A DNA stretch of 64,000 bases from Fasciolopsis buskii (lineage: Eukaryota; Platyhelminthes; Trematoda; Plagiorchiida; Fasciolidae): contig LUCM01005988.1 in NCBI GenBank assembly GCA_008360955.1, positions 1 to 64,000 on the forward strand, written 5' to 3'. A model generated the notes under the pieces. It made no database searches. It was not told the origin of the DNA and was given only the letters and a program-made list of their open reading frames with translations. Shown in pieces: positions 48,901 to 59,760 of this stretch. Position 1 is the first letter of the stretch; each line of letters opens with the position of its first letter. A program made the position numbers and the translations under genes.

Positions 48901-49865
48901 GTGTCTGATGGTATGTTGAAGAAATTCTGGCGGTCATTTTCTTGGCCTGATTTTTTTTCACCGGTTGTCGCCGGGGCGGGAGAACGTTCAGAGTACTGTA
49001 CATTCCGTCAGTGCTCAACTGTTTTATTCCGCCGAATGAGTCAGTCTGCCCTCTGTGCCTGGGGTTGGTAGCGTTAATTCCATCGATGTTTGTTCTGATG
49101 ACGCAGATTAGCCAAATCCGATGCTGTTCGGGCGGGGTCGCCCTCTCCGTGGGCTGACTCAGCACACCGGTTTTTGTGCAAAGGAGAACACGCGCGCAGT
49201 ATTTTATGTGCGCATATGTCCACGGGAGCGCGTGCGGATGGCGTGTGATACAACGGATGTTTGCTCTACCCGACCAGTTGTGTGGCATCTAACTGCGTCC
49301 TGCAGCAAATGATTTGTTCAGACTCATCGTGACTGGACTTGATCTCTAGTTGCCGAACTTTTCAGCAGGATAATTTCTAGATTTTAGAGTATCCAAATTA
49401 TGTGAGGAAATCCTTCTGTATTTTCCTTCCAACCACCACACCATAAGAACGTCTGTGAATAGTGAACCTGGAAATCCGGCTGAACCGTTTACCGTAAATA
49501 TTCAGCACTAACTTAGGTGAGTGACATCGTCGCTGTTTACCATTTCATTAGTCGAGCATTCTACCTTCAACTGATCCCGTTTGTTCGACCTTTCTATCAG
49601 TTGGCTTACAATGGATAATCCCGGCAACTTTTCGAGTCTTCCTAAGATGGTCAGAATCACTCTGCCTATTGCATCAAACCGGTTCGGGGACGGGGAGGGG
49701 TTGATGATAAGTCTACTTCAACTCAGTTCCCACTCTGTCCAACTTTCGTCTTCTATTTCTGTTCGTCTCCTTTTGTTCGCTCTGGCTCCCCATAAGACCC
49801 CACTGATAACATACCTGATACTCTCAACGATTCATTGTCAAATACTGTCTCAAAACTGTCTACTG
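45935..49865. other. No supported gene
   Basis: Open frames up to 130 codons (48896-49288, minus) overlap frames on the other strand. The 49.10-49.30 kb part is CpG-rich. No motif was recognised. Confidence 0.4.
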
Positions 49866-49867
49866 TC

Positions 49868-49917
49868 TTTTCAGTCTGCAGACTGAAAATGAGAGCTATC
49901 ATGAGAGCTCTCATTTT
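49868..49917. repeat. Two overlapping perfect inverted repeats
   Basis: 49868-49889 is a perfect 22-nt palindrome centred on CTGCAG. It shares four A bases with a second perfect 12-bp inverted repeat, AAAATGAGAGCT (49886-49897) with AGCTCTCATTTT (49906-49917), separated by an 8-nt loop. It lies about 80 bp upstream of the RTE endonuclease homology. Function unknown. Confidence 0.85.
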
Positions 49918-49969
49918 CTCAGGCCTCATCAGTCTCTGAATCTCAACTCCTCATCCAAACCAGTCAACA

Positions 49970-51480
49970 GGTGTGTTAAGCGCTCACAAGGGCCCCATTG
50001 GCGATTGATCTCTGCTTCCTCAGCGAAACATGAATTCAGGATTTGAGTAATGCAATTCAACTAACTGGGTCTAATATCTCGTTAAGATATTTTCTTCGCA
50101 CCTCAAGACACGAAGGAGCTCGAGCGGCGTAGGGTTAGTCCCGACTAACGAGGTTGGAGTGGCCTTTTCAGACTGGATCGCGCTTAACGGTCGTTTATGT
50201 GCCGTAAGACGTCAAGGATAATTTGGATCTCGAGAGAATCAGTGTTGAACGCAGCCTATTTATCTTCTCGGCATGTGCACTAATAGACTGCAGTTCCGAT
50301 ATGCACTCATCACTTTAATTCTCAGGATCAAAAGTTCCGACATTGTATTGCTAGATGGGAATTTTAGTCGACAAGTTGGAAAACTGAGTGCATCAGAAGC
50401 TTCTTTAGGTGGACGTTGCGCCTTGCCTGCTCAGCCTACGGATAACGTGGATAGACTTCTCCAGTTTTGTGTGGATAATAGGTTATTTCTGTCTACTACG
50501 AATTTCCGACAGTTGGCGTCGCACAGCGACATGGCGCTGTAATTCCACAGGTAGTATGAGCCAGATCGACCGTTGGGATGGTTTCTTTCAAAGCTAGATC
50601 ATGCTGGTCTGCGTACATAGAATCGGATTGTGCGCTAGTTCTAATTCAATTTTCACTGCTGCCCAGCGGTCATCGACGCACCCGCAAATCTGATTAGTCG
50701 TAAAACGGCTCCTTGATTCGGCTATTCTCACCAATTATGAACAGAAGCAATCGGACAATCTGACTCAAACGAAAGGAAATGTAGCTAAATATTAGAGGAT
50801 GTTATGCAGCCGATGCACTTGTCAGCAGGGTTCACCTGCGCTCCTAGATCAAATGGCCGTCAAAGACACTAGATTTCCCAAGAGTCACTGAGTCTAGTGA
50901 TGCGAAAACGCCAGCTCTCGAATCGTAAGAGGATGAATACTATGCGATGGGATCTACAACAAGAATGAACGATAAGGTTTGAGAAGGACTATAAAGGCTA
51001 GTGGGTCAATATAGCCCAAGAAACTGAAGCAGCAGCTGCTCCGATTAACAATTAAAGACTTTAAGCTTATACAAGAAACCGGCTGGCGGCAAACTTTGGT
51101 TAGCGAAACTTTATGCGGTAGAGATGGGGAGTCTATTCGTGCCAGACAACAAGTGCCCCATCGTTGGGCTGGACGGTTGGTCTAGTTACTATGACGTCAA
51201 CATCTATGATTTACTGGAAAGTATAACTAGACTCCCCGAAGGAATTTAAATTGCAGTCGAACATCCAATTGTTGAAGCGAAAAAAACGACTGGTTCCGAC
51301 GAACCCCGAACCTTCGGTTCTCTTCGGACTATACGGAGATGCCTTGATAAAATCTTACCTTCTTACCCCATGACCTATGGGCCAAGGAGTGTACTTCGTT
51401 GCTACTGGGTGGGTGGTTATTGATTACATCCATTTTCAACAAAGGTAAACGCGGTAATCGTACTAATCATTGAGGAATCA
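49970..51480 (+). pseudogene. RTE-type LINE, 5' portion: endonuclease and RT N-terminus
   Basis: From about 49999 the plus strand reads as an APE-type endonuclease: LAIDLCFLSET, later CALIDCSSDM (near 50276) and, in the 89-codon frame 50273-50542, LLDGNFSRQVGKLSASEA. This corresponds to the GDFN catalytic box, with N in place of the Asp. TTNFR and the frame-shifted continuation follow to about 50650. 51018-51140 gives FKLIQETGWRQ and SETLCGRDGESI. 51430-51477 gives a segment like the start of RT fingers (NKGKRGNRTNH then GI). Numerous stops show it is dead. The frame breaks exactly at the insertion that begins at 51481 and resumes at 52557. Confidence 0.85.
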
Positions 51481-52566
51481 TCATTATTGTTCAGCGTTAA
51501 ACAGCAAAGCGAGCCTCACTGACCGCTGCCTTTTCCCCACAGTTACATGTTTCAACGAAAAGAGCGAATATACAAACGGAACGCGGAGTGGATCTATATG
51601 GGCGGGAAAAGATAAGAGTGATGCAGTAGCCAACACATGAAACAATCTAACTGAAAAAGCAATTCGCAATCATTCTGATTCGATGGAAAACGACAACACG
51701 ATCCCCACCATTCACGGTTCACTCTCATATCCTCCTATCTGTTACCGAATAGCGAATATTTGGTCTGTCCAGTCTCAACCTTGTTGAAATCCGGCCGGCT
51801 GTCCGCGAATGTTACTCTCGCAAACTAATGCCAAACGACGCAGCATTATCGAAGCTAACACCTTAGTAACTATCGGAATTAAAGTAATCCCACAATGATT
51901 GCTACAGTCACTGGGTTCCCTTCTTGAAAATGGGTACAATCAATCACGCCCCACGATAAGGGATATTTTCATCCTTCCGGATAACGCGAAGTATACGGGT
52001 AAGTGCTTTTATCAAACATTATTGGTGGGCAGAGAGGACAAAGAGACTTGTTTGGGTACATAAGAGACAGTTTGAATAAAAGAGGGAACTCTGATCAGTA
52101 GGATGCTTATCACTACCAACCCCGCTCGATGCAATGGTCAGCGCGGTCCCGATTATCCTGCTGCGATGACCGATGCAGTATGGAATTACTTGGGGACGTG
52201 TAACTCATGGGATTGCAAGATGGCTACTGTTACGGGGTCCAGACACAAAACAGCGCTATTAAAGTTCTCAACCAAAGCCTTTGGTTCTGACAAGAACCTG
52301 ACCGCAAGACAGCGAGATGTATATGAGTGGAAGCCCATCTACTTGGATCAATTATTATTTCACTAGTTTTTCCGACTGGGGTGCGAACTCAGATCAACCG
52401 CCAACTGGGAGGACCAGGAGACTACTTCGTCAGGCTTCTACCCGTTGACCTTGCAGGCATGATTTGATCTTCGGCTTGAGATAAGCCATCCTGCCTAACT
52501 CGTTGGGTCATGGAGGCATGCAAGCTGTCACACCACGTCAAGACGCAGTCTCGTTATGAGGAATCA
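51471..52566. mobile_element. 1.08-kb insertion in the RTE LINE, with 10-bp target-site duplication
   Basis: TGAGGAATCA occurs at 51471-51480 and again at 52557-52566, bracketing 51481-52556. Translation of the host RTE breaks at GI before the insert and picks up at GISLIPIVTKL after it, so removing the insert restores homology. The left half of the insert is a minus-strand RTE 3' end. The right part (about 52000-52556) is unidentified and carries an 87-codon plus open frame (52103-52366) with no known domain. Confidence 0.75.
51481..51990 (-). pseudogene. Minus-strand RTE LINE copy with internal deletion
   Basis: Minus strand near 51900-51740 reads an RTE fingers segment (CGITLIPIVTKVLAS, then QPAGFQQG and TDQIFAIR). 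It jumps within a few bases to the extreme C-terminus and 3' UTR near 51725-51500, which match 40497-40600 (GTGAACCGTGAA then GGGGATCGTGTTGTC). The whole palm, including YADD, is therefore missing. The left end at 51481 is the element's 3' end, AACAATAATGATGA-like, as in RTE elements with short simple-repeat tails. Confidence 0.8.
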
Positions 52567-54000
52567 GTTTAATTCCGATAGTTACCAAGCTTTCAACTTC
52601 TATGGTACTGCGAACAGCATGTCGGACTTCACCCAGGTCGAGTTTGCGTTGACCATATTTTCACCATTCTTGAAACGCTAGACAGATTTGGAAAAGTTGT
52701 CGCTCAATTCGACACACGTTTGCACTTGCAGCGATACAAAACTGAACGACAAAATATCCAACTTGATGCTCGAAGGTGGGGGGCCAGTGATTATAAACCG
52801 TTTTACTTACTTCAGCGGCTGCTTGACTAAAGATGGTTGCACGGCTTTATAAGTGAGTATGTACATTTAAGGCTCGAACGCCGTGCTCTGGTCTGGAACA
52901 CTTTGGGTATAGACTTGATATTTTGCTAAAGTCAGAAGATCGTGCGTACTGTGCCGCAGTCAGTTCAGGACACGGCGTTGCGAATCGAAAGCTACAAGGT
53001 ACCGAATGCTGAAGACTGCTGAAGCAATCACTTTTCGTTTCCTGGAGCTTGAGCTGTGTGCACAAAAGACGTTGGTGCAAAGTTTGACGACGCGACTCAC
53101 GACCACTTTATCGACCCAGGTCACCGGATGTAACGCGATAACACTCACCACCTTCCTCCCCTCTGAATCGACTAATCGATTGGTTGACCGACCCACCGCA
53201 AAACAAAGCGACTGAATGCGAACTATCTGTCTCCGCTAACCCCCATTTGTCAGATAAATATGATTGTAACGGGTCCAGGATAAGTCATCGAAAACATGTT
53301 CGCCAACACTACGTGTTTTAATCTGAATCATGGATATATTCGATACTTTGCGGAAGCGTCCAATGTTGTATGATTGCGAACGCGAAGTTTTCACGCCGAA
53401 AGTTGATCGTCACTCAGAGGCTTTTGATCATTGATATTTGCGCAGTATCGCAGAGATTAGATCCCAATCGACTGTCGGGTACCGGTTTAGAGAACACTAG
53501 CAGAGCATATCAAGCTGGGTAGATTTAGTTGGCGGGATCATGTGTTGGTTATGGCGAACGCCGATCTACCATACCGTGCCCTGTTTTGCGTTCCGCCCAC
53601 AGAGTGGAAATCAACAGATGATGTGGCAGCGTGGGATGAGAAAATGCACAGCAAACTTAGGGTAGGTGCTTCATTTCTTCGTGACTGGGGTTCAAAAGAT
53701 CCGTCAACCAAGTAGCTAGAGACCTTGAAGGATATGACAGCGTCCCGCGAATAGTGGATATTTCGTCATCATTTTCCATTAAATGAGTATGATTGAAGAG
53801 ATGTGCGTTTCTGTAGTTGGATTGTGCATTTCGTGTGTTGGCTAGTGCGACATTATTCCCTTCCCACCTATGTTCCCTTTACATATTCACTTTTTTCTTT
53901 TGCGACGTTTAACCCGATCAGAAAAGTAGATGTCATTGGGGCTTACCCTGCTATTTAAGGCTCAGCGATTATGGCGACGTGACTGTCCAGTGCTTCTAAT
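52557..54000 (+). pseudogene. RTE-type LINE, 3' portion: RT to C-terminus and 3' UTR
   Basis: Continuation of 49970-51480. Readable pieces in order: GISLIPIVTKL (52558 on), a VDHIF segment, FTYFSGCLTKDGCTAL (about 52800-52848), LEHFGYRLDILLKSED and YCAAVSS (about 52897-52966). After a second insertion come CEREVFTPKVDRHSEAFDH (from 53376), RDHVLVMANADLPYRALF and LETLKDM (to about 53740). The 3' UTR to about 54000 resembles 40560-40760. The YADD box is not readable and the region between 52680 and 52800 is shortened. More diverged than the 40-kb copy. Confidence 0.8.
52992..53371. other. Probable second insertion (about 380 bp) in the RTE LINE
   Basis: The RTE reading YGCE-like (TTGCGAATCGAAAG, 52978-52991) recurs as ATTGCGAACGCGAAG (53373-53387) before homology continues, leaving about 380 bp without RTE similarity. 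The repeated edges may be a diverged target duplication. The insert has open frames of up to 78 codons on both strands but no motif I recognise. Confidence 0.5.
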
Positions 54001-54004
54001 GGGA

Positions 54005-55505
54005 TTTTCACTGCATACGTAGATATATTAAATCGTTTTCTCCCTCAAATTGGCCATTTATTTGGCTTGATCGGAGCATCAGTTTAGTTGGTGTGATCTG
54101 GCCCTGAACCCAGCTTTTACGGGACTACATGCGGATCGCCAGGAATGATCAGCGATTACCCATTCTGTATTTGAGTCCATCTAAATGTTACTGTGGATGA
54201 AAAGTCGACTAGTTGTGTTGTTTTCCGTTGATTGTTTTATTCTGCCACTGTTTTTCAGTCTTTTATTTTGAGATTTTCACTTTAAAATAGAATTGTTCAA
54301 TTACATCAGATACACAATGATGGAACTTCATTGCCTGTAGAAATTTCACCCACACTACTCTCAGGAGTTCGTCATCTTATGGACTATCGATTTGTATTGA
54401 TTACATCTGTATTCGTAACATATCTTAGGCTCAAACTGCTTTCTACTCGTTCACCTGCGTATCGCAATTCCATTTTGCTTCATTTTACTCCGCATAACCA
54501 GATAACTAGTTTCCTGCTCACACAGTAGTGTGAACTTTTTTGCAAGTTACTTGGTGTTATAATTTCTCTTCAAATAGAATAACAAGTGAAATTTCACTCG
54601 TTTGGGTGGATTAGTCCGCATGACTCGACTTTGGTCGTCCATCAAGTCGGTTCGATCGCTCAGAGGAGCTAATCGAATACAAATACACAATAGAATAATG
54701 CATTAACCAGGCGCAGATGCGACAGTCTTTAAGTAGAACAAGATCTTAAATTTCCAGTTGTTAACATTTTCAGTTCCTTTCTGGTCTTCAAACCGTACCG
54801 GTTTTCGCATGTTCGGCTCGGAGAAAACAGCCGGAAACCTTCGACTCTGCCTGCCTGGTGTTCATGCTGTGGCAGGCTCTAGGCCGCCATCCTGATTTTG
54901 TTTGCGCAGTTTTTGGAAGCTGTTGGATACGCCTCCTACCATCACTTTTGAATTCTGAATGCAGCCGCGTGTGAAGGGGTGCTGGCTCAGTGAATGTTGC
55001 ACATTGTTGCTACGATTCGGATAAGTAATGTTTGGGAATCACTGCTCTAAGGAGAGTTGCATTTGTCCATCTATCTGGATCTAAAATGTACACAAATACA
55101 ATTAGCTTTATGTACGGTACCAGCCCAGTATATGTAGAGAACAGCGTGTCACGTAAACAATCAATATAATGGTCCACAGCCTTCTCACTATATTCATCGA
55201 TTCTGGAAAATGATGTTTTGTTTTTGATACGTCTTGAGGACTCATCCTTTCAAGATCTAGTAAATTGCGCGGACGAGAGGGAGAGAATTCTGACCGATAA
55301 AGCACCACATCACCCATATCAGGATGATGCTGTCTATAATTTGCATTCGCATTAGCATTAGGGGAATCATAATGCGTTCATACATGTCTGGTTGGATACA
55401 GCGTCACCATTTATGCAACAACAATTTTTCCGGCTATGAATCAGGTTGCATCAATTGGACCATGTAGGATGTTTTGCCTCATAGCTTTGCTCGTGTGCCG
55501 AATAG
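54005..55505. other. No recognisable feature
   Basis: Nothing beyond short, unremarkable open frames. Confidence 0.4.
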
Positions 55506-55682
55506 GTTGTGCCGTTGGGACTTCCGACTGTTTATGTACACATCGACTCGGAGCCGGTGTACTTTTTAATAAAAAGAGGTAAACATCCATCTTCGGTTTG
55601 TTGTACCATTTGTTTTATTTCGTTTATCAGTCGCTCATCGGACACCAACTCCATTCCCGTGAACAGCCTTTTTCGTGTATCG
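55506..55682 (+). CDS. Candidate internal exon of an unknown gene
   Basis: A 177-base segment, open in one frame for 59 codons, is preceded by a pyrimidine-containing tract ending in AG (55504-55505) and followed by a strong 5' splice site, GTGAGTTAG (55683 on). Its peptide begins VVPLGLPTVYVHIDSEPVYF and ends SIPVNSLFRVS. Inside it are a second donor-like GTAAAC (55579) and a good acceptor, TTTATCAG (55623-55630), so it could instead be two small exons of 73 and 52 nt around a 52-bp intron, which also keeps an open frame. No domain is recognised and no neighbouring exon was found. This is a suggestion from splice signals only. Confidence 0.25.
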
Positions 55683-55689
55683 GTGAGTT

Positions 55690-58600
55690 AGTTTTTACTA
55701 CGCGTGTTCCCAAAAGTATATCATAGTGGACCAAAATACCAGTATTGTTCATCCAGTTCGGTTGTTACAACCTGGGACTAATGTGTACCCTATGGTAGAA
55801 TGCAATGTTAATGAAAAATAGCGGGTAAAAATAGTAATATGTAAAAAGGATTATGCAGACGAGTAACTTTTCGCAAATACAAGCAGTTCTCTAACTGTGA
55901 TGGTGTTCTTTCATCTGGCAAAACATAGGTACACATGTGTCTTACTTTCGGGAGACTGCTCGCGGTGCCACGTTGTTGTCTGCACAAATATGGCACCAAC
56001 ACACAGCAGTACACGGCAGCAGTGGACACAAGTCGGGCTAGGCATCAGTGCGCTTCACACGAAGTAAGGAGATTCTTGGACCCTAGCCTTTATATCATGA
56101 ACTTGGTACATAAGTGCAGTGTTTGGGGCCTCCTTACTAGCCACTAAGGTCTACTACGTAGAGAAAGGGAAAGGTATTGAGCCGTCAGTACCCTTATATT
56201 TGTAGTGGACAGGTATGACAAGGAGCCTGACGAAATCGAGTCGTTATTTACCACTGAAAGATACCCGTTTGATGTACGCAGACCCAATGACCTAGCAGAT
56301 GACTGACCCGCACGTACGTGCTTGAGTCTTCAAGATTCGTAGCCTGCCACAAAGGAGAGTGTGCTTTAGGGGAACCCCTGACAGAGTAATGGCACAGACA
56401 TGAAATAGAAAATCCCAAAGGCTAACCCACTCCTTATCGAAGATTCTTTTTAGAAGTCCTTCACGGACGACTCCAGTGAGTATTGAATTCTGTCGCTTTT
56501 TGGTTTGACTGCTAACTTTAAAGAATAAGGAACGCGACCAATCAGGAAACTGGGGGTTGTGTAGTTGTAGCGGAAATGATTCGTGCTAGCGATAATCGAA
56601 ATCAAACCAACCTCAAGGTATGTCCAAAGGTAGGCGCCCTCACATCAGACCATTACCCGATTTGGTGTCCTTTTTTAGCAGAAGCTGATGAATGGCAAGT
56701 ATTTACAACAAAAAAATCCAACTAAAATTTAGGTAATTTGTCAAGTACTTCGCCGTAATTGAATCAGCACGCAAGACTGGTCAAGTGGTCACGTAGCTCA
56801 ACGGTTTTATCACTTCGAATGCAACCTTACAAACCGATCATCATCGGTTAATGTGTTGATGGACGGTTACCCGCTGTTAACGGCTTACCACACCTGACCT
56901 GTGAGGATCTCATGTGTGGCTCTTTTGCACTTCAAATTCAAAAGTTTAAATGTCAGATATCCTTATTGTGAGCTTTTTCGCCAATTCAGAAGTACCTGGG
57001 ATTACAAAATGAACGACGAAAATTCGCTGGCTGTTGTGTGACAAGTAAACATTCGATCGATCGACGCTCCGAGTATGGGGAGGGAAATACATTCTGGACA
57101 GATGATAATCGAGTATATCAGACGTTTATCGGGAGTTCAACACATATCATTGTCGATCACTTTGGTGATAGATGGTAATTTGCTGTCGTTCAGTTTATCA
57201 CTATATCTGGTCAACCTAGACTTTGCGTTATATTGCGCCAATAAGTTTCAAGGTCAGCGTTACCAATTCCTGTCTTCAGTACGATGGATCTTAGAGGCCA
57301 TGGGATAACTCCCATTTCGCAGTACTCAGTATTCTTGTCTGTAACGTGACGCTCTGTGGTTTGATGGTGCAGATTCGCCATCATTCTTCATTTAAGTGAA
57401 ACACTCCAGTGGGTTAAATAACACGTATTTGGCATTGCCAAATCGGACACGCCTGTTATGTGGTCAGCTAAGTTCGTCTTTCATTCCGAAGATGTTTTAT
57501 TGTTTTCCTCTCTGATAGGATGTAAGTGGTTCGGAGCTTATATGCTTAATTGGTTTTACGTGTCTAAATGTTTTTTGAGAAATAAACCAAAACTCATATC
57601 AGATCATTCACCGTCCCTCACCTGATTTGGTTTTTGTCTGAACCATTAATTGCCCCAGTTTTCGTTGAAGCGAAATGGCTGTTTTTCTTTCTTTGTAAGA
57701 TTTACACTTCCTGGTAGGTTTCCCTTCACCAATCGGTCAGAATCGATCATCTGCAACAATAGACTTTTTGGATGTTACTGTGAGTCACCCAGTAACTTTC
57801 TTTTTTCCCATTTAAATAGTTTTTCCTTCCTGTCACGTGTTGTGTCTGGCTTGTTCAACAGTTCGACCAAATGTAATTCTTTTCCTTTCGAATAAATGGG
57901 TTGTTGATGACGAGATTTTGAATCACGCAAGTTCCACTTAATGCATGTTTACAGCCCGTCGTTCACCAACCATCATGTTCCCCGTGTACCAGCGGCGTTT
58001 TTCTTTATTCCCAATTCACAGTTAGTGTCTGTCTTCATGGCTCTCACAGCGGGGGTGCGTGCACGCGTAGGAAACGATCGTGTGAAAATTTTGTCGAGAA
58101 ATAGAAAGTTTGCAGATAAAAGTTTAACGATTCCCTTGTTGGCATGCTGGCATGTTGGCATCTCGCATATTTGGGTTCAATAAAACGGGTTCTACTCTGC
58201 TATAGTTGGGACCCTACCCTTGAGTGTATTACCTGCAAGGGTTCTATCGATTCTGTGGCTGACCTATGCTTCGAGAGCCACTCTTATACGTACGTATGTC
58301 GAGTAATTAATGCTGAGATATGACCGATCGGTAGATCTGAATGAAAATCAGCCAGTTTCACTTTCAGTCATTGATGGAAAAAAGTGTATTGTCGGGATGA
58401 TTTTGACGAAATTCGTATAAACCACTGAAGTGAACAACGTGTGGCCACGGGATGGACATCTTGGACTTCTTTCTGAATTTCTGTTCACCCTCCTCTTCGA
58501 ATGTCTGCGTTCGGTCGAATCATTTCCTACTGAAAACGGTCGCAATTGACTTATTCAGCAATGAATAAAACAAAATGAGGTGTTTACCTTACCTTGGTCA

Positions 58601-59630
58601 GTAGGATGTGGACCCAAATGACTTCTGTTTAAGCCTTTCACGTTTAAGTTTATGGTATGGTTTATATTCGCTCAGTGAATACTCAGACGGGCGCGCCATG
58701 ATCCTAGCTGATAATTCTCTTTCTCCTTCTCTGTGTGTTCGTTAGTATACCACCCAAGCACTCGTAAAGATTCGAAAAAAATGCCCGAGAAAAAGTATGG
58801 TTACTGAGCTATTGGATCATACCAGTGAGATGTTGTGAAGTCCAGCCAACTATTGTGGTTCATCGGAAAAGTCCGCAGTTCGAGCCACGGGATTTTCCTG
58901 CCTTTAGCATCCTTTGGATACCAATTCGTAGCTTCTTGCCATTGTTCAGCAGCAGTAAGTTCAGAAGTCGCTACCGGCTATGGGAAATTTTGCTCCGACC
59001 TAATGCACACCGGATTTCTCCTTGGAAGTTGCCGAGTGAGCGATCGAAATCCCTCCACGTCAAGTCGTATTTTCCACTTAGTGTTCCTACTTTAATTGCT
59101 TTTGTCATCATAAAGTAATGCGTTACTATTTTGAGTGTTGCAATGAAATAAAACATGCAAATTTGTCGTCAGTCGATTCGATTAGTTTCCAAAACCCGTA
59201 CGCTCCAGTTTTGTTTCTGATCGTCCGAATTCCTCTCTATTCCCAACGCCAAAGCTTCGGTATCTCAGTGCAGTGATCAGTGATAAACATTTACCGAATG
59301 AGACAATTTTTCAGCCGATGAACTCATGAGCACGAAACGTTGCGCACATCGAGTTAACGCATGTGTGCTAACCTTCCAATTTTGAGCATTCATGACCCAA
59401 GTTGAACGAAGTGCAGTTCCCCGCTGGAATTATACTTGTTGACGAAATTAACACTAGAATGACAAGGCACATTTTCGGGTCATGCAATCCTCATGCAATT
59501 TGGCAGTTTAAGTTATGCATTGTCCAAAGGCAATTCTTCAGTTTTAACCCGGTCGTAATTGCTAAGAATGTGGGGTCTCTAGTGCAAGGCCAGTGTCTAC
59601 TAACCGACAATCGAGGGTTACTGAGCGGTG
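55690..59630. other. No supported gene
   Basis: Open frames up to 97 codons (58825-59118) without motifs. A CCAAT box (GACCAATCAGG) lies near 56550. A tRNA-like fragment with a weak B box is possible near 58830-58905. Confidence 0.35.
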
Positions 59631-59639
59631 GCTAGGGAC

Positions 59640-59760
59640 CGCTAATCGCGGAAAAATCCGTTGGAACGCACGTACGACGCCGATTCATGCTTGGGTTCGC
59701 GTCCCGCCATGGTTGCACCTGCTAACAGTTATAGATTAATTCGCCGAGTGCTAAGATCTG
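59640..59760 (+). repeat. tRNA-like promoter remnant
   Basis: B box GGTTCGCGTCC at 59694-59704 is identical to the B box of the H1 SINE minus copy at 12.55 kb. A TGGCTAGGG element upstream is a poor A box. No hammerhead follows. Confidence 0.35.

Noticed and set aside
48896..49288. 130-codon minus open frame as a gene
   Set aside because: It lies in CpG-rich sequence, is open on the other strand too, and has no recognisable motif or splice context.
56232..56260. Hammerhead-like CTGACGAAATCG
   Set aside because: There is no room for stem II and no stem I complement.
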